From Candidatus Peribacter sp. (GTDB taxonomy: Bacteria; Patescibacteriota; Gracilibacteria; Peribacterales; Peribacteraceae), in contig JABIBA010000011.1 in the NCBI GenBank assembly GCA_018652955.1, forward strand, positions 1 through 64,000: DNA of 64,000 nt, written 5' to 3'. This document shows positions 34,269 through 41,443 of this stretch, one piece after another; within the stretch, counting starts at the first letter, position 1, and the number at the start of each line of letters is the position of its first letter. The notes beneath the pieces are model-generated. The model saw nothing but the letters and a program-made list of their open reading frames with translations, was not told the origin of the DNA and ran no database searches. Position numbers and translations under genes: made by a program.

Positions 34269-34718
34269 ATGAAAGTCACATTCCTTCTCGGCTCCACCTC
34301 AGATCAGGGATTTGCGGACAAAATCGCAGATGTCCTCAAGGAGTTTGATATTCCATCAGAAACCGTTGTAGCGTCTGCTCATAAGGTTCCGGAGATGGTT
34401 GTAGAGGTAATGGATAAGCTGAATGCAGATCCTCAGCCACAGGTAGTTATTACCGTCGTTGGAATGAGTAACGGTCTTGCAGGAGTAGCGGCAGCGAGTC
34501 TTGTTCACCCTGTGATCAACTGTCCTCCATATGAGAATCTTGAAGAATACATGGTCGATATTCACTCGAATATCCGTTATCCATCCGAAGTACCATCAAT
34601 GACTGTGCTCAGTCCAAAAAACGCAGCAATCGCTGCAGCAAAGATTTTAGGAGAATGTGATGAAAGTATTAAACAGAAAGTAAGCGAACGCATCAAAGCT
34701 GTGAAAGCAAAATACTAA
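34269..34718 (+). CDS. purE: Phosphoribosylaminoimidazole carboxylase, class II PurE type
   Basis: 149 residues from the ATG at 34269; longer frames would run into tRNA-Ala. The active-site segments are LLGSTSDQGFADKI, VASAHKVPEMV and VVGMSNGLAGVAAA, followed by HPVINCPPYENLEEYMVDIHS and VLSPKNAAIAAAKIL. The SNGLxxV and VI(N/S)CPP blocks match the AIR carboxylase of animal PAICS and a few bacteria (class II, direct CO2 use), not the AGGAAHLPGM block of the N5-CAIR mutase in most bacteria. If so, no PurK is needed. purM, which makes its substrate AIR, is at 40348. Confidence 0.88.
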   Translation: MKVTFLLGSTSDQGFADKIADVLKEFDIPSETVVASAHKVPEMVVEVMDKLNADPQPQVVITVVGMSNGLAGVAAASLVHPVINCPPYENLEEYMVDIHSNIRYPSEVPSMTVLSPKNAAIAAAKILGECDESIKQKVSERIKAVKAKY

Positions 34719-34742
34719 ATACTCTCTTGGTTCGGGTGGGTC

Positions 34743-34803
34743 CCGCCACCACGGAGGGGTGTTGCGGCCGGCGGAGGGGAATTGGTGGCGGTGGGTTTTT
34801 TTT
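34743..34803 (+). terminator. GC-rich terminator after purE
   Basis: CCGCCACCA (34743-34751) pairs with TGGTGGCGG (34783-34791) around a structured G-rich loop, followed by GTGGG and eight T (34796-34803). Confidence 0.75.
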
Positions 34804-34804
34804 G

Positions 34805-34837
34805 GTACTTTCTTTGGGCGGTAGCCAAAGAAAGTAC
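34805..34837. repeat. 13-bp perfect inverted repeat (GTACTTTCTTTGG type)
   Basis: GTACTTTCTTTGG (34805-34817), 7-nt loop, CCAAAGAAAGTAC (34825-34837), directly after the purE terminator and 21 bp before the udg ATG. It resembles dispersed palindromes of other bacteria and could be a short repeat element. Only one copy is present in this window. Confidence 0.6.
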
Positions 34838-34858
34838 GAACAGATACAATGATCATCC

Positions 34859-35431
34859 ATGGAACTAACTCTCCCCGATCTACAGGAAAAACTAAAATCT
34901 TGGGATGGTTGTGCGCTCAGTAAAAATGCCAACCCTGTTCTTGGAGAAGGGAACCACAATGCAGATGTTCTGTTTATAGGAGAAGCACCAGGTAAGAAAG
35001 AAGATGAACTCGGTCGCCCGTTTGTTGGATCTGCTGGAAAGTTTTTAGATGAATTGATTGAATCGATGGGATGGAAACGTAGCGACGTCTACATCAGCAA
35101 TGTCGTTAAATATCGCCCACCAGATAATCGTGACCCGACCCCAGAAGAAAAGGCAGAGTGTATGCCATGGCTCATGCTGGAGATTGCCATTATAAAACCG
35201 AAAGTCATTGTTCCACTTGGCAGACATAGCCTCGGACACTTCTTCGACAAACTTAGTATTTCCGATGCCCATGGTCACCCTCAACCTCTTACGGATGACG
35301 TAACGATCTTCCCGATTTATCACCCAGCTGCAGCAATGCACAATGGAGGATTACGCCAAGCGCTTCATGATGACTTTGCTCAGCTTAAAATATTCTTAGA
35401 TTCCCAAGGCATAGCCCCGCCAACTGAATAA
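34859..35431 (+). CDS. Family-4 uracil-DNA glycosylase, two Fe-S cysteines missing
   Basis: 190 residues. Family-4 signatures: LFIGEAPGKKEDELGRPFVG (motif A, about 38-57), SNVVKYRPPDNRDPTPEE, IVPLGRHSLGHFF and IYHPAAAM (His155). It excises uracil from DNA. Normal members hold a 4Fe-4S cluster with C-x2-C near residue 15, a Cys in NVVKC and one about 16 residues later. Here these positions are Trp15, Cys18, Tyr85 and Cys101, so two ligands are gone. MutY at 18552 has lost two of four as well. The fold could be stabilised by packing; activity is unproven. Confidence 0.88.
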   Translation: MELTLPDLQEKLKSWDGCALSKNANPVLGEGNHNADVLFIGEAPGKKEDELGRPFVGSAGKFLDELIESMGWKRSDVYISNVVKYRPPDNRDPTPEEKAECMPWLMLEIAIIKPKVIVPLGRHSLGHFFDKLSISDAHGHPQPLTDDVTIFPIYHPAAAMHNGGLRQALHDDFAQLKIFLDSQGIAPPTE

Positions 35432-35443
35432 AAATTTTATACA

Positions 35444-35806
35444 ATGAACACACTGATCTTCGGAATTTCTCTGGCTGCTCTTCTCTCAACAACATCACTC
35501 TTGATCGTACTCTTTCGTGTCAGCCCCCTTCTCGCTCCAGCTCAAGCAGTGTCTGCGTTTTTTCTCAGCATCTTTATGAGCACAGTAACTGTGGGAACGC
35601 TCCTCTTTATGGGGCTCTGGAAATATGTCCCTCATCACACATGGGATACAGGAAAACTCACGTCTATCTCGCTACGCCAAGGCATATTCTTTGGTAGTGC
35701 TACAAGCCTTCTCCTCCTCTTTCACCTCCTTGGACTTCTTACATGGTGGATTGGTGTCATGATTTACGGAGTGTTTGTATTGGTAGAATTAGCACTTGAG
35801 CACTAG
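35444..35806 (+). CDS. Small hypothetical membrane protein (120 aa, three TM)
   Basis: Hydrophobic helices near residues 4-24 (LIFGISLAALLSTTSLLIVLF, shortened: GISLAALLSTTSLLIVLF), 33-55 and 82-112, with a short polar loop (WKYVPHHTWDTGKLTS) between the second and third. No family recognised. It sits 12 bp after the udg gene and 10 bp before pheS, so it is probably part of the same transcript. Confidence 0.65.
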   Translation: MNTLIFGISLAALLSTTSLLIVLFRVSPLLAPAQAVSAFFLSIFMSTVTVGTLLFMGLWKYVPHHTWDTGKLTSISLRQGIFFGSATSLLLLFHLLGLLTWWIGVMIYGVFVLVELALEH

Positions 35807-35816
35807 ACTATCTGCA

Positions 35817-36806
35817 ATGAGCACATCTACTTCTTGGGAGGCTTTTGAAGAGCGCATTGCAGCTGCAGCTTCTTTAAGTGATATCGAAGCTATAGATCAC
35901 GAACTCTTTGGTCGTAAAGCAGGAGCAATGACCGAAGCGCTCAAAGGGCTGAAGGACATACCTAATGAGGAGAAGAAAGCTGCTGCTCAGGAATTAAATA
36001 TGTGGAAGAAGAAATTCGGAGAGATGCTCGATGAAAAAAAGTCTGAGCTTGGCGGAGGAAGCAGTGAAGGGATCGATGTCACATTGGAGCTCCCACAGAA
36101 GCAGCGTGGACATCATCATCTCATTCCTGAATTCATCAGGCAGATAGAAGAAGTATTTGGACGCATGGGTTTTGATACAGCGTACGGGCCAGAGATCGAA
36201 ACCGAAGACCTCAACTTTAATAAGTTAAACATTCCCGACGATCACCCAGCACGCGATGGCCAAGATACGTTCTGGATTAAAGGTGTTAAAAATACCGTGC
36301 TACGCACACACACTTCACCTGTACAGATTCGGTACATGCAAGAGCACAAGCCGCCGTTTCGAATGATCTGCCCTGGAAAGGTCTACAGAAAAGATAGTGA
36401 TGCAACGCACTCTCCAATGTTTCATCAGTTTGAAGGATTGATGATTGGCAAAGACATTACACTCGCAAACCTCAAAGCAGTACTCGTTACCTCACTACGA
36501 GAACTCATTGGCCGCGATGTAGAGTTTCGTTTTCGCACAGGCTACTTCCCGTTTGTCGAACCGGGTATGGAAATGGATATGATGTGGCAAGGAGACTTAG
36601 AAGACAGCCGCGAAGGTAAGTGGCTCGAGATGGGAGGATGTGGAATGGTGCATCCGAATGTATTGCGTAACGTCGATATCGACCCAGACGAGTGGCAAGG
36701 GTTTGCGTTTGGCTTTGGAGTAGAGAGGCCGCTTATGATAAAACACCAGATCCCAGACCTACGAAGTTTCTACGAAGGAGACTTGAGGTTTCTCAGGCAG
36801 TTTTAA
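35817..36806 (+). CDS. pheS: Phenylalanyl-tRNA synthetase alpha subunit
   Basis: 329 residues from the ATG at 35817. N-terminal coiled coil (residues 1-80), then the class II catalytic core: motif 1 region (HHHLIPEFIRQIEEVFGRMGF), motif 2 (RTHTSPVQIRYM and FRMICPGKVYRKDSDATHSP) with FHQFEGLMI, and motif 3 (FAFGFGVERPLMIKHQIPDLR). It charges tRNA-Phe as part of an (alpha-beta)2 enzyme. pheT does not follow and is not in the window, so the subunits are encoded apart. It overlaps the convergent 36793 gene by 14 bp. Confidence 0.97.
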   Translation: MSTSTSWEAFEERIAAAASLSDIEAIDHELFGRKAGAMTEALKGLKDIPNEEKKAAAQELNMWKKKFGEMLDEKKSELGGGSSEGIDVTLELPQKQRGHHHLIPEFIRQIEEVFGRMGFDTAYGPEIETEDLNFNKLNIPDDHPARDGQDTFWIKGVKNTVLRTHTSPVQIRYMQEHKPPFRMICPGKVYRKDSDATHSPMFHQFEGLMIGKDITLANLKAVLVTSLRELIGRDVEFRFRTGYFPFVEPGMEMDMMWQGDLEDSREGKWLEMGGCGMVHPNVLRNVDIDPDEWQGFAFGFGVERPLMIKHQIPDLRSFYEGDLRFLRQF

Positions 36807-37005
36807 TTCGATTTTCACTATCAAGTATCTCAATTAATCTGCTTCTTGCTGAATCAGGATTGCTATTCAAATAATCTAAATAGGCACTGACTCCATCTAT
36901 CCCTTTACCGAAGTCTCCAAAGTCTGCTTTTTCAACAAATTTAAGATCGAGATGATCAATCTCGAGAAATGATCTAAGCACATGTTTTTGTGCATCAATA
37001 TCCAT
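36793..37005 (-). CDS. Small hypothetical protein (70 aa)
   Basis: Acidic-basic mixed helical protein (VLRSFLEIDHLDLKFVEKAD, SAYLDYLNSNPDSARSRLIE). No family. Support for reality: minus-strand TACAAT (37012-37017) ends 6 nt before the ATG, the same geometry as known genes here. It overlaps the end of pheS by 14 bp. Confidence 0.6.
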   Translation of the reverse strand: MDIDAQKHVLRSFLEIDHLDLKFVEKADFGDFGKGIDGVSAYLDYLNSNPDSARSRLIEILDSENRIKTA

Positions 37006-37009
37006 AATA

Positions 37010-37081
37010 CTATTGTACTGGAATCGGCGGGCTTACCTGAATAGGCATAGTCGGAGGTGTGATTTCGATTGGTGTTTCCAT
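37010..37081 (-). CDS. Possible 23-residue Pro-rich microprotein
   Basis: ATG at 37081, stop at 37010; composition rich in Pro and Ile (ITPPTMPIQVSPPIPVQ). Minus-strand TATAAT lies 9 nt upstream. The stop codon lies next to the -10 of the 70-residue gene, so it might be a leader peptide for it. Short frames arise by chance, so this is tentative. Confidence 0.3.
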   Translation of the reverse strand: METPIEITPPTMPIQVSPPIPVQ

Positions 37082-37137
37082 TTATAATATATTATACAAT
37101 AATTACTGTATTTTAGCAATTATCATATCTCCCCTAT

Positions 37138-37770
37138 TTAGGCAGCCCACTCCTTCGGATTCTCAGCAAATGTGGCTATATTCTCGATCTCTTCAGCGCC
37201 TAGCCTTCCTTGCTCGAGTGCTACGTCCAGAAGAGTTCCAAATGTAGCGATAGGATGGAAGTTTACCGATGCACTCTGTGCTTTTTCGGTAGCAACGAGC
37301 ATCTCGTATGTGAATATTGCTACTACATCAGCTGTATGGCTCTCTCCTTCCTCTCTTAGGGCTTCTACGGTAGAAATAGCACTTCCACCAGTAGATATGA
37401 GGTCTTCGACCACCACAACGTCCCATCCAGGCTTCAGATCACCCTCAATACGCTTTTTAGCTCCGTGTTCTTTGGCTTTAGCTCTAACGTACACAAATGG
37501 AAGATCCATTCGGTCTGCTACAAGTGCTGCCCACCCGATAGCGGCTGTAGCTGTTCCCGCGATGCAATCTGGCTCCACGTGGAGAGATTTGATCCTTGAT
37601 ACTAGCGCATCAACAACAATATTTCGTGCCTCTGGGTGTGAATAGATCATTCTGTTATCACAGTAGATTGGAGACTTGATTCCAGAAACCCAAGTAAAAG
37701 GAGGGTCTATCGAAAGCTTTACAGCTCCAATGTCGACCAGAAGTTCTGCGATGCGTTTTCCGTGTGGCAT
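37138..37770 (-). CDS. pyrE: Orotate phosphoribosyltransferase
   Basis: 210 residues. The N-terminal hood (FTWVSGIKSPIYCDNRMIYS) contacts orotate. The catalytic loop is VRAKAKEHGAKKRIEG and the PRPP loop is VVVVEDLISTGGSA. It makes OMP in pyrimidine synthesis (with carA at 1). The 62-bp spacer upstream contains a short tandem TAGTGATT repeat and no clear SD. Confidence 0.95.
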   Translation of the reverse strand: MPHGKRIAELLVDIGAVKLSIDPPFTWVSGIKSPIYCDNRMIYSHPEARNIVVDALVSRIKSLHVEPDCIAGTATAAIGWAALVADRMDLPFVYVRAKAKEHGAKKRIEGDLKPGWDVVVVEDLISTGGSAISTVEALREEGESHTADVVAIFTYEMLVATEKAQSASVNFHPIATFGTLLDVALEQGRLGAEEIENIATFAENPKEWAA

Positions 37771-37832
37771 GATTTTAGTGATTAGTGATTAGTGAATAGC
37801 TTTCTTCCTCTGTAAGCTGGCTCAAGTTTGAC

Positions 37833-38510
37833 ATGACAATTACTGATGATCAACAAAATCGGCTGCGGGAATTGCAAAAAGTATTTCTAGAAGAAAATAC
37901 AAAGCTCAATCTCTCTGCAATTCGCGAACCAGATGCCATTTGGATCGGAAACATTTCTGATTCTCTCGTCGCACTAGATCTAGAAATTTTTCAAGCTTCC
38001 GATCTCAAAGTATTAGATATTGGTACCGGTGGAGGGTTTCCTCTTCTCCCTCTAGCAGTCTGCAAACCAGAATGTAAGTTTTTTGGATTAGACTCAACGC
38101 AAAAGAAACTTGATTCCATCGGACGCATGACCATTGCACTGCACCTAAATAATGTTCGCCTTATTACAGGGCGATGCGAAGAAAAAGGAAGAGATGCGCA
38201 ACATCGTGATAGTTACGACATCGTCACCGCTCGCGCAGTAGCACCGCTCAATGTCCTGCTGGAATACTGTGCACCATTTGTTAAACCTGGTGGCCATCTC
38301 ATAGCCTGGAAAAGTATGAAGATGGATACCGAGATGGAAGAGTCGTTGCTTGCTCGTGCAGAACTCTCCTGTCACTTACAGCAGCAATACGAATACGAAC
38401 TCCCTGATGACTGGGGAAAGAGACAGCTTCTCATCTTTGAAAAAACGAGCGCAACTCATAAGAAGTATCCACGAGAAACTGGAATACCAAAGAAAAATCC
38501 CCTCCTCTAA
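37833..38510 (+). CDS. rsmG: 16S rRNA (guanine527-N7)-methyltransferase RsmG
   Basis: 225 residues. Features: NTKLNLSAIREPD at the N-terminus, SAM loop VLDIGTGGGFPLLPLAV, GLDSTQKKL, DIVTARAVAPLNVLLEYC, KPGGHLIAWKS and the C-terminal KKYPRETGIPKKNPL that closes most RsmG proteins. It methylates G527 in the 530 loop. Four bases separate it from rlmE, so two rRNA methyltransferases are co-transcribed. Confidence 0.95.
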   Translation: MTITDDQQNRLRELQKVFLEENTKLNLSAIREPDAIWIGNISDSLVALDLEIFQASDLKVLDIGTGGGFPLLPLAVCKPECKFFGLDSTQKKLDSIGRMTIALHLNNVRLITGRCEEKGRDAQHRDSYDIVTARAVAPLNVLLEYCAPFVKPGGHLIAWKSMKMDTEMEESLLARAELSCHLQQQYEYELPDDWGKRQLLIFEKTSATHKKYPRETGIPKKNPLL

Positions 38511-38513
38511 TCT

Positions 38514-39089
38514 ATGCCCAAGCGTTACACCCCCAACGACAAATGGTCTCGAAGAGCGGCCGAAGAAGGGTACCGTGCTCGGTCTGTCTATAAACTGATG
38601 GAGATTGATGACCGGTTCCGGCTTCTTAAACCGGGAATGAGCGTGCTCGACCTTGGCGCTGCCCCTGGTAGCTGGTCCCAATATGCTGCTGAGCAAGTAG
38701 GGCCCAAAGGAAAAGTGACTAGCGTAGATCTCTCAGAGATAGAACCAATAGAAGGAGTAACCACATTTGTGGCAGATATAACTGACAACGATGCCCTCGA
38801 TAAGATCCTCCCAGAGATGGTCGGATTAGTTATTTCTGATCTTGCCCCAAAGACTAGTGGAATCCAGGACGTCGATCAGTGGAAATCTATAGAACTGTCT
38901 CAATCTGTACTCGAGACCGTACGCAAAAGACTTAAACCGGGAGGAAAATGTGTTATTAAAGTACTGCGAGGTGCTGACTTTGATGAATTCCTGAAAGAAT
39001 GCAAAGAGGAATGGACCGAGGTAAAAACATTTCAAGCAAGAGCAAGCAGAGACCGCAGCAAAGAGATCTACGTGATCTTAACGAATTGA
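38514..39089 (+). CDS. rlmE: 23S rRNA 2'-O-ribose methyltransferase RlmE (FtsJ/RrmJ)
   Basis: 191 residues. Motifs: WSRRAAEEGYRARSVYKLME with the first catalytic Lys, SAM loop VLDLGAAPGSWSQYA, the catalytic Asp in LVISDLAPKTSG, KPGGKCVIKVLRG with the second Lys, and RDRSKEIYVI with Glu (K-D-K-E tetrad). It methylates U2552 of the A-loop. It follows rsmG by 3 bp. Confidence 0.95.
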   Translation: MPKRYTPNDKWSRRAAEEGYRARSVYKLMEIDDRFRLLKPGMSVLDLGAAPGSWSQYAAEQVGPKGKVTSVDLSEIEPIEGVTTFVADITDNDALDKILPEMVGLVISDLAPKTSGIQDVDQWKSIELSQSVLETVRKRLKPGGKCVIKVLRGADFDEFLKECKEEWTEVKTFQARASRDRSKEIYVILTN

Positions 39090-39095
39090 TCGTGC

Positions 39096-39101
39096 TATAC
39101 T
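39096..39101 (+). promoter_or_regulatory. Extended -10 of the FtsE-like gene (leaderless)
   Basis: TGCTATACT, with the hexamer 39096-39101, 7 nt before the ATG. Confidence 0.7.
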
Positions 39102-39108
39102 AAGGCCC

Positions 39109-39858
39109 ATGATAGAACTGAAGGAAGTATCAAAATCTTACGGAGCGGCGAACGTCCTTACGAATATTTCTCTTACAGTAGAACCTGGAGAGTTTGTCTG
39201 TATTACTGGTCCTTCTGGTGCTGGAAAATCTACTCTCCTCCATCTTCTTACGGGGGCTGAACAAGTAGATAGCGGAACGATTGAAATTGATGGTGTGGAT
39301 CTTCGAATTGTTCCCCCACGTGCGTTGCAAATATTTAGACAAAGACTTGGAATAGTGTTTCAGGACTATAAGTTACTTAAAAATTTAACAGTCGCAGAAA
39401 ACATCGCCTTTCCGTTGGAGGTATGCGGCATAGATGATGCACAAATAGAACGAACTGTACGAGCAGTTCTCGACCGTATGGAACTCGAAGCCCAAGCAAA
39501 CACACTGCCGAATGTACTTTCTGGAGGACAGAAAGCACGCACTGCTATTGGAAGAGCTGTTGCACATGACCCACTCATTCTTCTTGCAGATGAGCCAACC
39601 GGAAACATCGACCCCGATCAATCTGCCATCATCATGCAGTTATTTAAAGAAATAAACGCAAGCGGAACCACCGTCATCATTGCTACACATGACACAGGCC
39701 TAGTCGATGCATTGCAAACACGCGTCGTGGAACTACGCGATGGGAATATAGCTCGCGATAGTAAAGGTGGCTACAGTGCAGCGAAAGCTCCTCTAAAAAA
39801 AGTTGTCTCTGCAGCTACAGATAAGAAAAAGGTGAAGATAACAGCCCTTCGCTCTTAA
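39109..39858 (+). CDS. ABC transporter ATP-binding protein, FtsE-like
   Basis: 249 residues. Walker A GPSGAGKST, Q-loop FQDYKLL, signature LSGGQKARTAIGRA, Walker B LLADEPTGNID, switch His in IIATHD. The QDYKLLKNLTVAENIAFPLEV block is typical of FtsE and LolD-type ATPases that drive envelope remodelling. The last 35 residues form a basic tail not common in FtsE. No FtsX permease is adjacent, so the partner must lie elsewhere. Its stop overlaps the next convergent gene by TTAA. Confidence 0.85.
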   Translation: MIELKEVSKSYGAANVLTNISLTVEPGEFVCITGPSGAGKSTLLHLLTGAEQVDSGTIEIDGVDLRIVPPRALQIFRQRLGIVFQDYKLLKNLTVAENIAFPLEVCGIDDAQIERTVRAVLDRMELEAQANTLPNVLSGGQKARTAIGRAVAHDPLILLADEPTGNIDPDQSAIIMQLFKEINASGTTVIIATHDTGLVDALQTRVVELRDGNIARDSKGGYSAAKAPLKKVVSAATDKKKVKITALRS

Positions 39859-40292
39859 AGTTCGTCAGGTAATTCTTCGACGACCTCCGCAGCTACCTCT
39901 ACAGGTACTTCTGGTTCCTTCTTTTTCTTTTTTACAGGGAACCACCGAACGAGTGCGGTAGACATTACAAGGAAGTAGATCAGTTCTGGAACTATGGATT
40001 GCCACATCATTTGTCCACGAGCAAGTACGATGACATCGATCAAGAAGATCATAAAATGCATCAGTAGAAGCATAATAATGATGCTCCAGTATTTTACGGG
40101 TCGAAAGAATGCGAGCAGTGCTCCAAGACCAAATACCGAGAGAAGTGCTCCGATAATCATCGTAAGAAACCGGTGTGTATTATCTATAGGGGGCAATGTG
40201 TACCAAATACCAATAATCTCCGGAGTCATAAAGAATAGGTACGCAGCGTAGAAATTCGCTGCAGCAACGACGGCAAGAAGTATTCGGATCAT
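39855..40292 (-). CDS. Four-TM hypothetical membrane protein (145 aa)
   Basis: Helices near residues 4-24, 42-62, 68-90 and 98-112, then a cytoplasmic tail that is first basic (FPVKKKKKEP) and then acidic (EVAAEVVEELPDEL). The order resembles small DUF4345-like membrane proteins but no firm motif is seen. Convergent with the FtsE-like gene and sharing its stop. Confidence 0.65.
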   Translation of the reverse strand: MIRILLAVVAAANFYAAYLFFMTPEIIGIWYTLPPIDNTHRFLTMIIGALLSVFGLGALLAFFRPVKYWSIIIMLLLMHFMIFLIDVIVLARGQMMWQSIVPELIYFLVMSTALVRWFPVKKKKKEPEVPVEVAAEVVEELPDEL

Positions 40293-40335
40293 AAGAAAAG
40301 CATAGAGGATAGTGGATAGTGGATAAAGACCTCTT

Positions 40336-40341
40336 TATACT
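40336..40341 (+). promoter_or_regulatory. -10 element of purM (leaderless)
   Basis: TATACT, 6 nt before the ATG. Confidence 0.65.
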
Positions 40342-40347
40342 AAATGC

Positions 40348-41400
40348 ATGACTACCTACAAAGACTCCGGCGTCGACATCGAAGGCGGAAACGCCGCTTC
40401 ACGCATTGCCTACGAACATGCTAAAAAGACATTTTCTAGCAGGTCAGGGAAGATTGGAGAGCCTGTGAGTGACGATGGTGGCTTTGCAGGGCTTCTGGAT
40501 ATGGGTGATTTTTACCTTGTTCAGAATGACGATGGAACAGGATCCAAGATGGAGTTGGCCGTTGCTATGCAGAAATTTGATACGATTGGCGCCGATCTCG
40601 TAGCGATGGTGGCAGACGATGCTATTTGCACAGGAGCTGAGGTTATTTCTCTTAGTAACACCTTAGACGTTGCAGGAATAGATCAGCAGATGATAGATGC
40701 CTTACTCGGAGGACTCTCTACTACCTGCCAAGACCAGAAGATTGTCATGCCAGGTGGAGAGATTGCCGAAGTGCCAGGGGCAGTAAACTCCCCTGTTTGG
40801 AATGCAACATCAGTTGGAGTTGTCGCGAAAGACCGCGTCATTGATACCAGTGCTATTTCTGAAGGTGATGTGATCATCGCTCTGCAGTCTGGCGTTGCCC
40901 GTAGTAACGGATTTAGTTTGATCCGAAAAATTTTGAGCGATGCCCACGGTACAGACTGGCATGCTAATGAATGGAAAGACGGAATAAGCTGGGGAGAGAT
41001 AATGCTAACGCCTAGTGTTATTTATCACGGTGCACTGCTTTCCCTTTTGGGACGACACGGAGAAGATCGAGCAGTAAACATCAAAGGTCTCGCGCACATT
41101 ACTGGAGGAGGAATTGCAGAAAATCTAAAACGCACACTTAAAAAATCTGGTTGTGGTGCAAACTTGTCTGATTTGTTTGAGCCACACGATGCAATTAAAG
41201 ATTTGATTGCGCTAGGAAATATAGAAACAGAAGAAGCCTACCGCACATGGAACATGGGAAATGGAATGCTGATGATCGTTTCTGAAAGTGACAAAGACGC
41301 CTCTCTTGCTGCACTGAAGTCAGCCGGAGTAGAAGCTAAAGTTGCAGGTAAAGTTACTGCAGATAGCGAAGTAGTCGTTGCTACTTTTGATGGCAAGTAG
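40348..41400 (+). CDS. purM: Phosphoribosylformylglycinamidine cyclo-ligase (AIR synthetase)
   Basis: 350 residues. Typical start YKDSGVDIEGGN, the FSSRSGKIGEP and GGFAGLLDM segments, DDGTGSKMELA, the MVADDAICTGAEVIS core and GLAHITGGGIAENLKR. It closes the imidazole ring to make AIR, the substrate of PurE (34269). Monocistronic and probably leaderless. Confidence 0.95.
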   Translation: MTTYKDSGVDIEGGNAASRIAYEHAKKTFSSRSGKIGEPVSDDGGFAGLLDMGDFYLVQNDDGTGSKMELAVAMQKFDTIGADLVAMVADDAICTGAEVISLSNTLDVAGIDQQMIDALLGGLSTTCQDQKIVMPGGEIAEVPGAVNSPVWNATSVGVVAKDRVIDTSAISEGDVIIALQSGVARSNGFSLIRKILSDAHGTDWHANEWKDGISWGEIMLTPSVIYHGALLSLLGRHGEDRAVNIKGLAHITGGGIAENLKRTLKKSGCGANLSDLFEPHDAIKDLIALGNIETEEAYRTWNMGNGMLMIVSESDKDASLAALKSAGVEAKVAGKVTADSEVVVATFDGK

Positions 41401-41443
41401 AACGCTATTGCAATACACACTTCTTTGGGGGTAGCATTCATCT

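Noticed and set aside
37771-37832. Tandem TAGTGATT-like repeats before rsmG, and GATAGTG repeats near 40310
   Set aside because: Only two to three short units each, too small to be called an element; could be chance or slippage.
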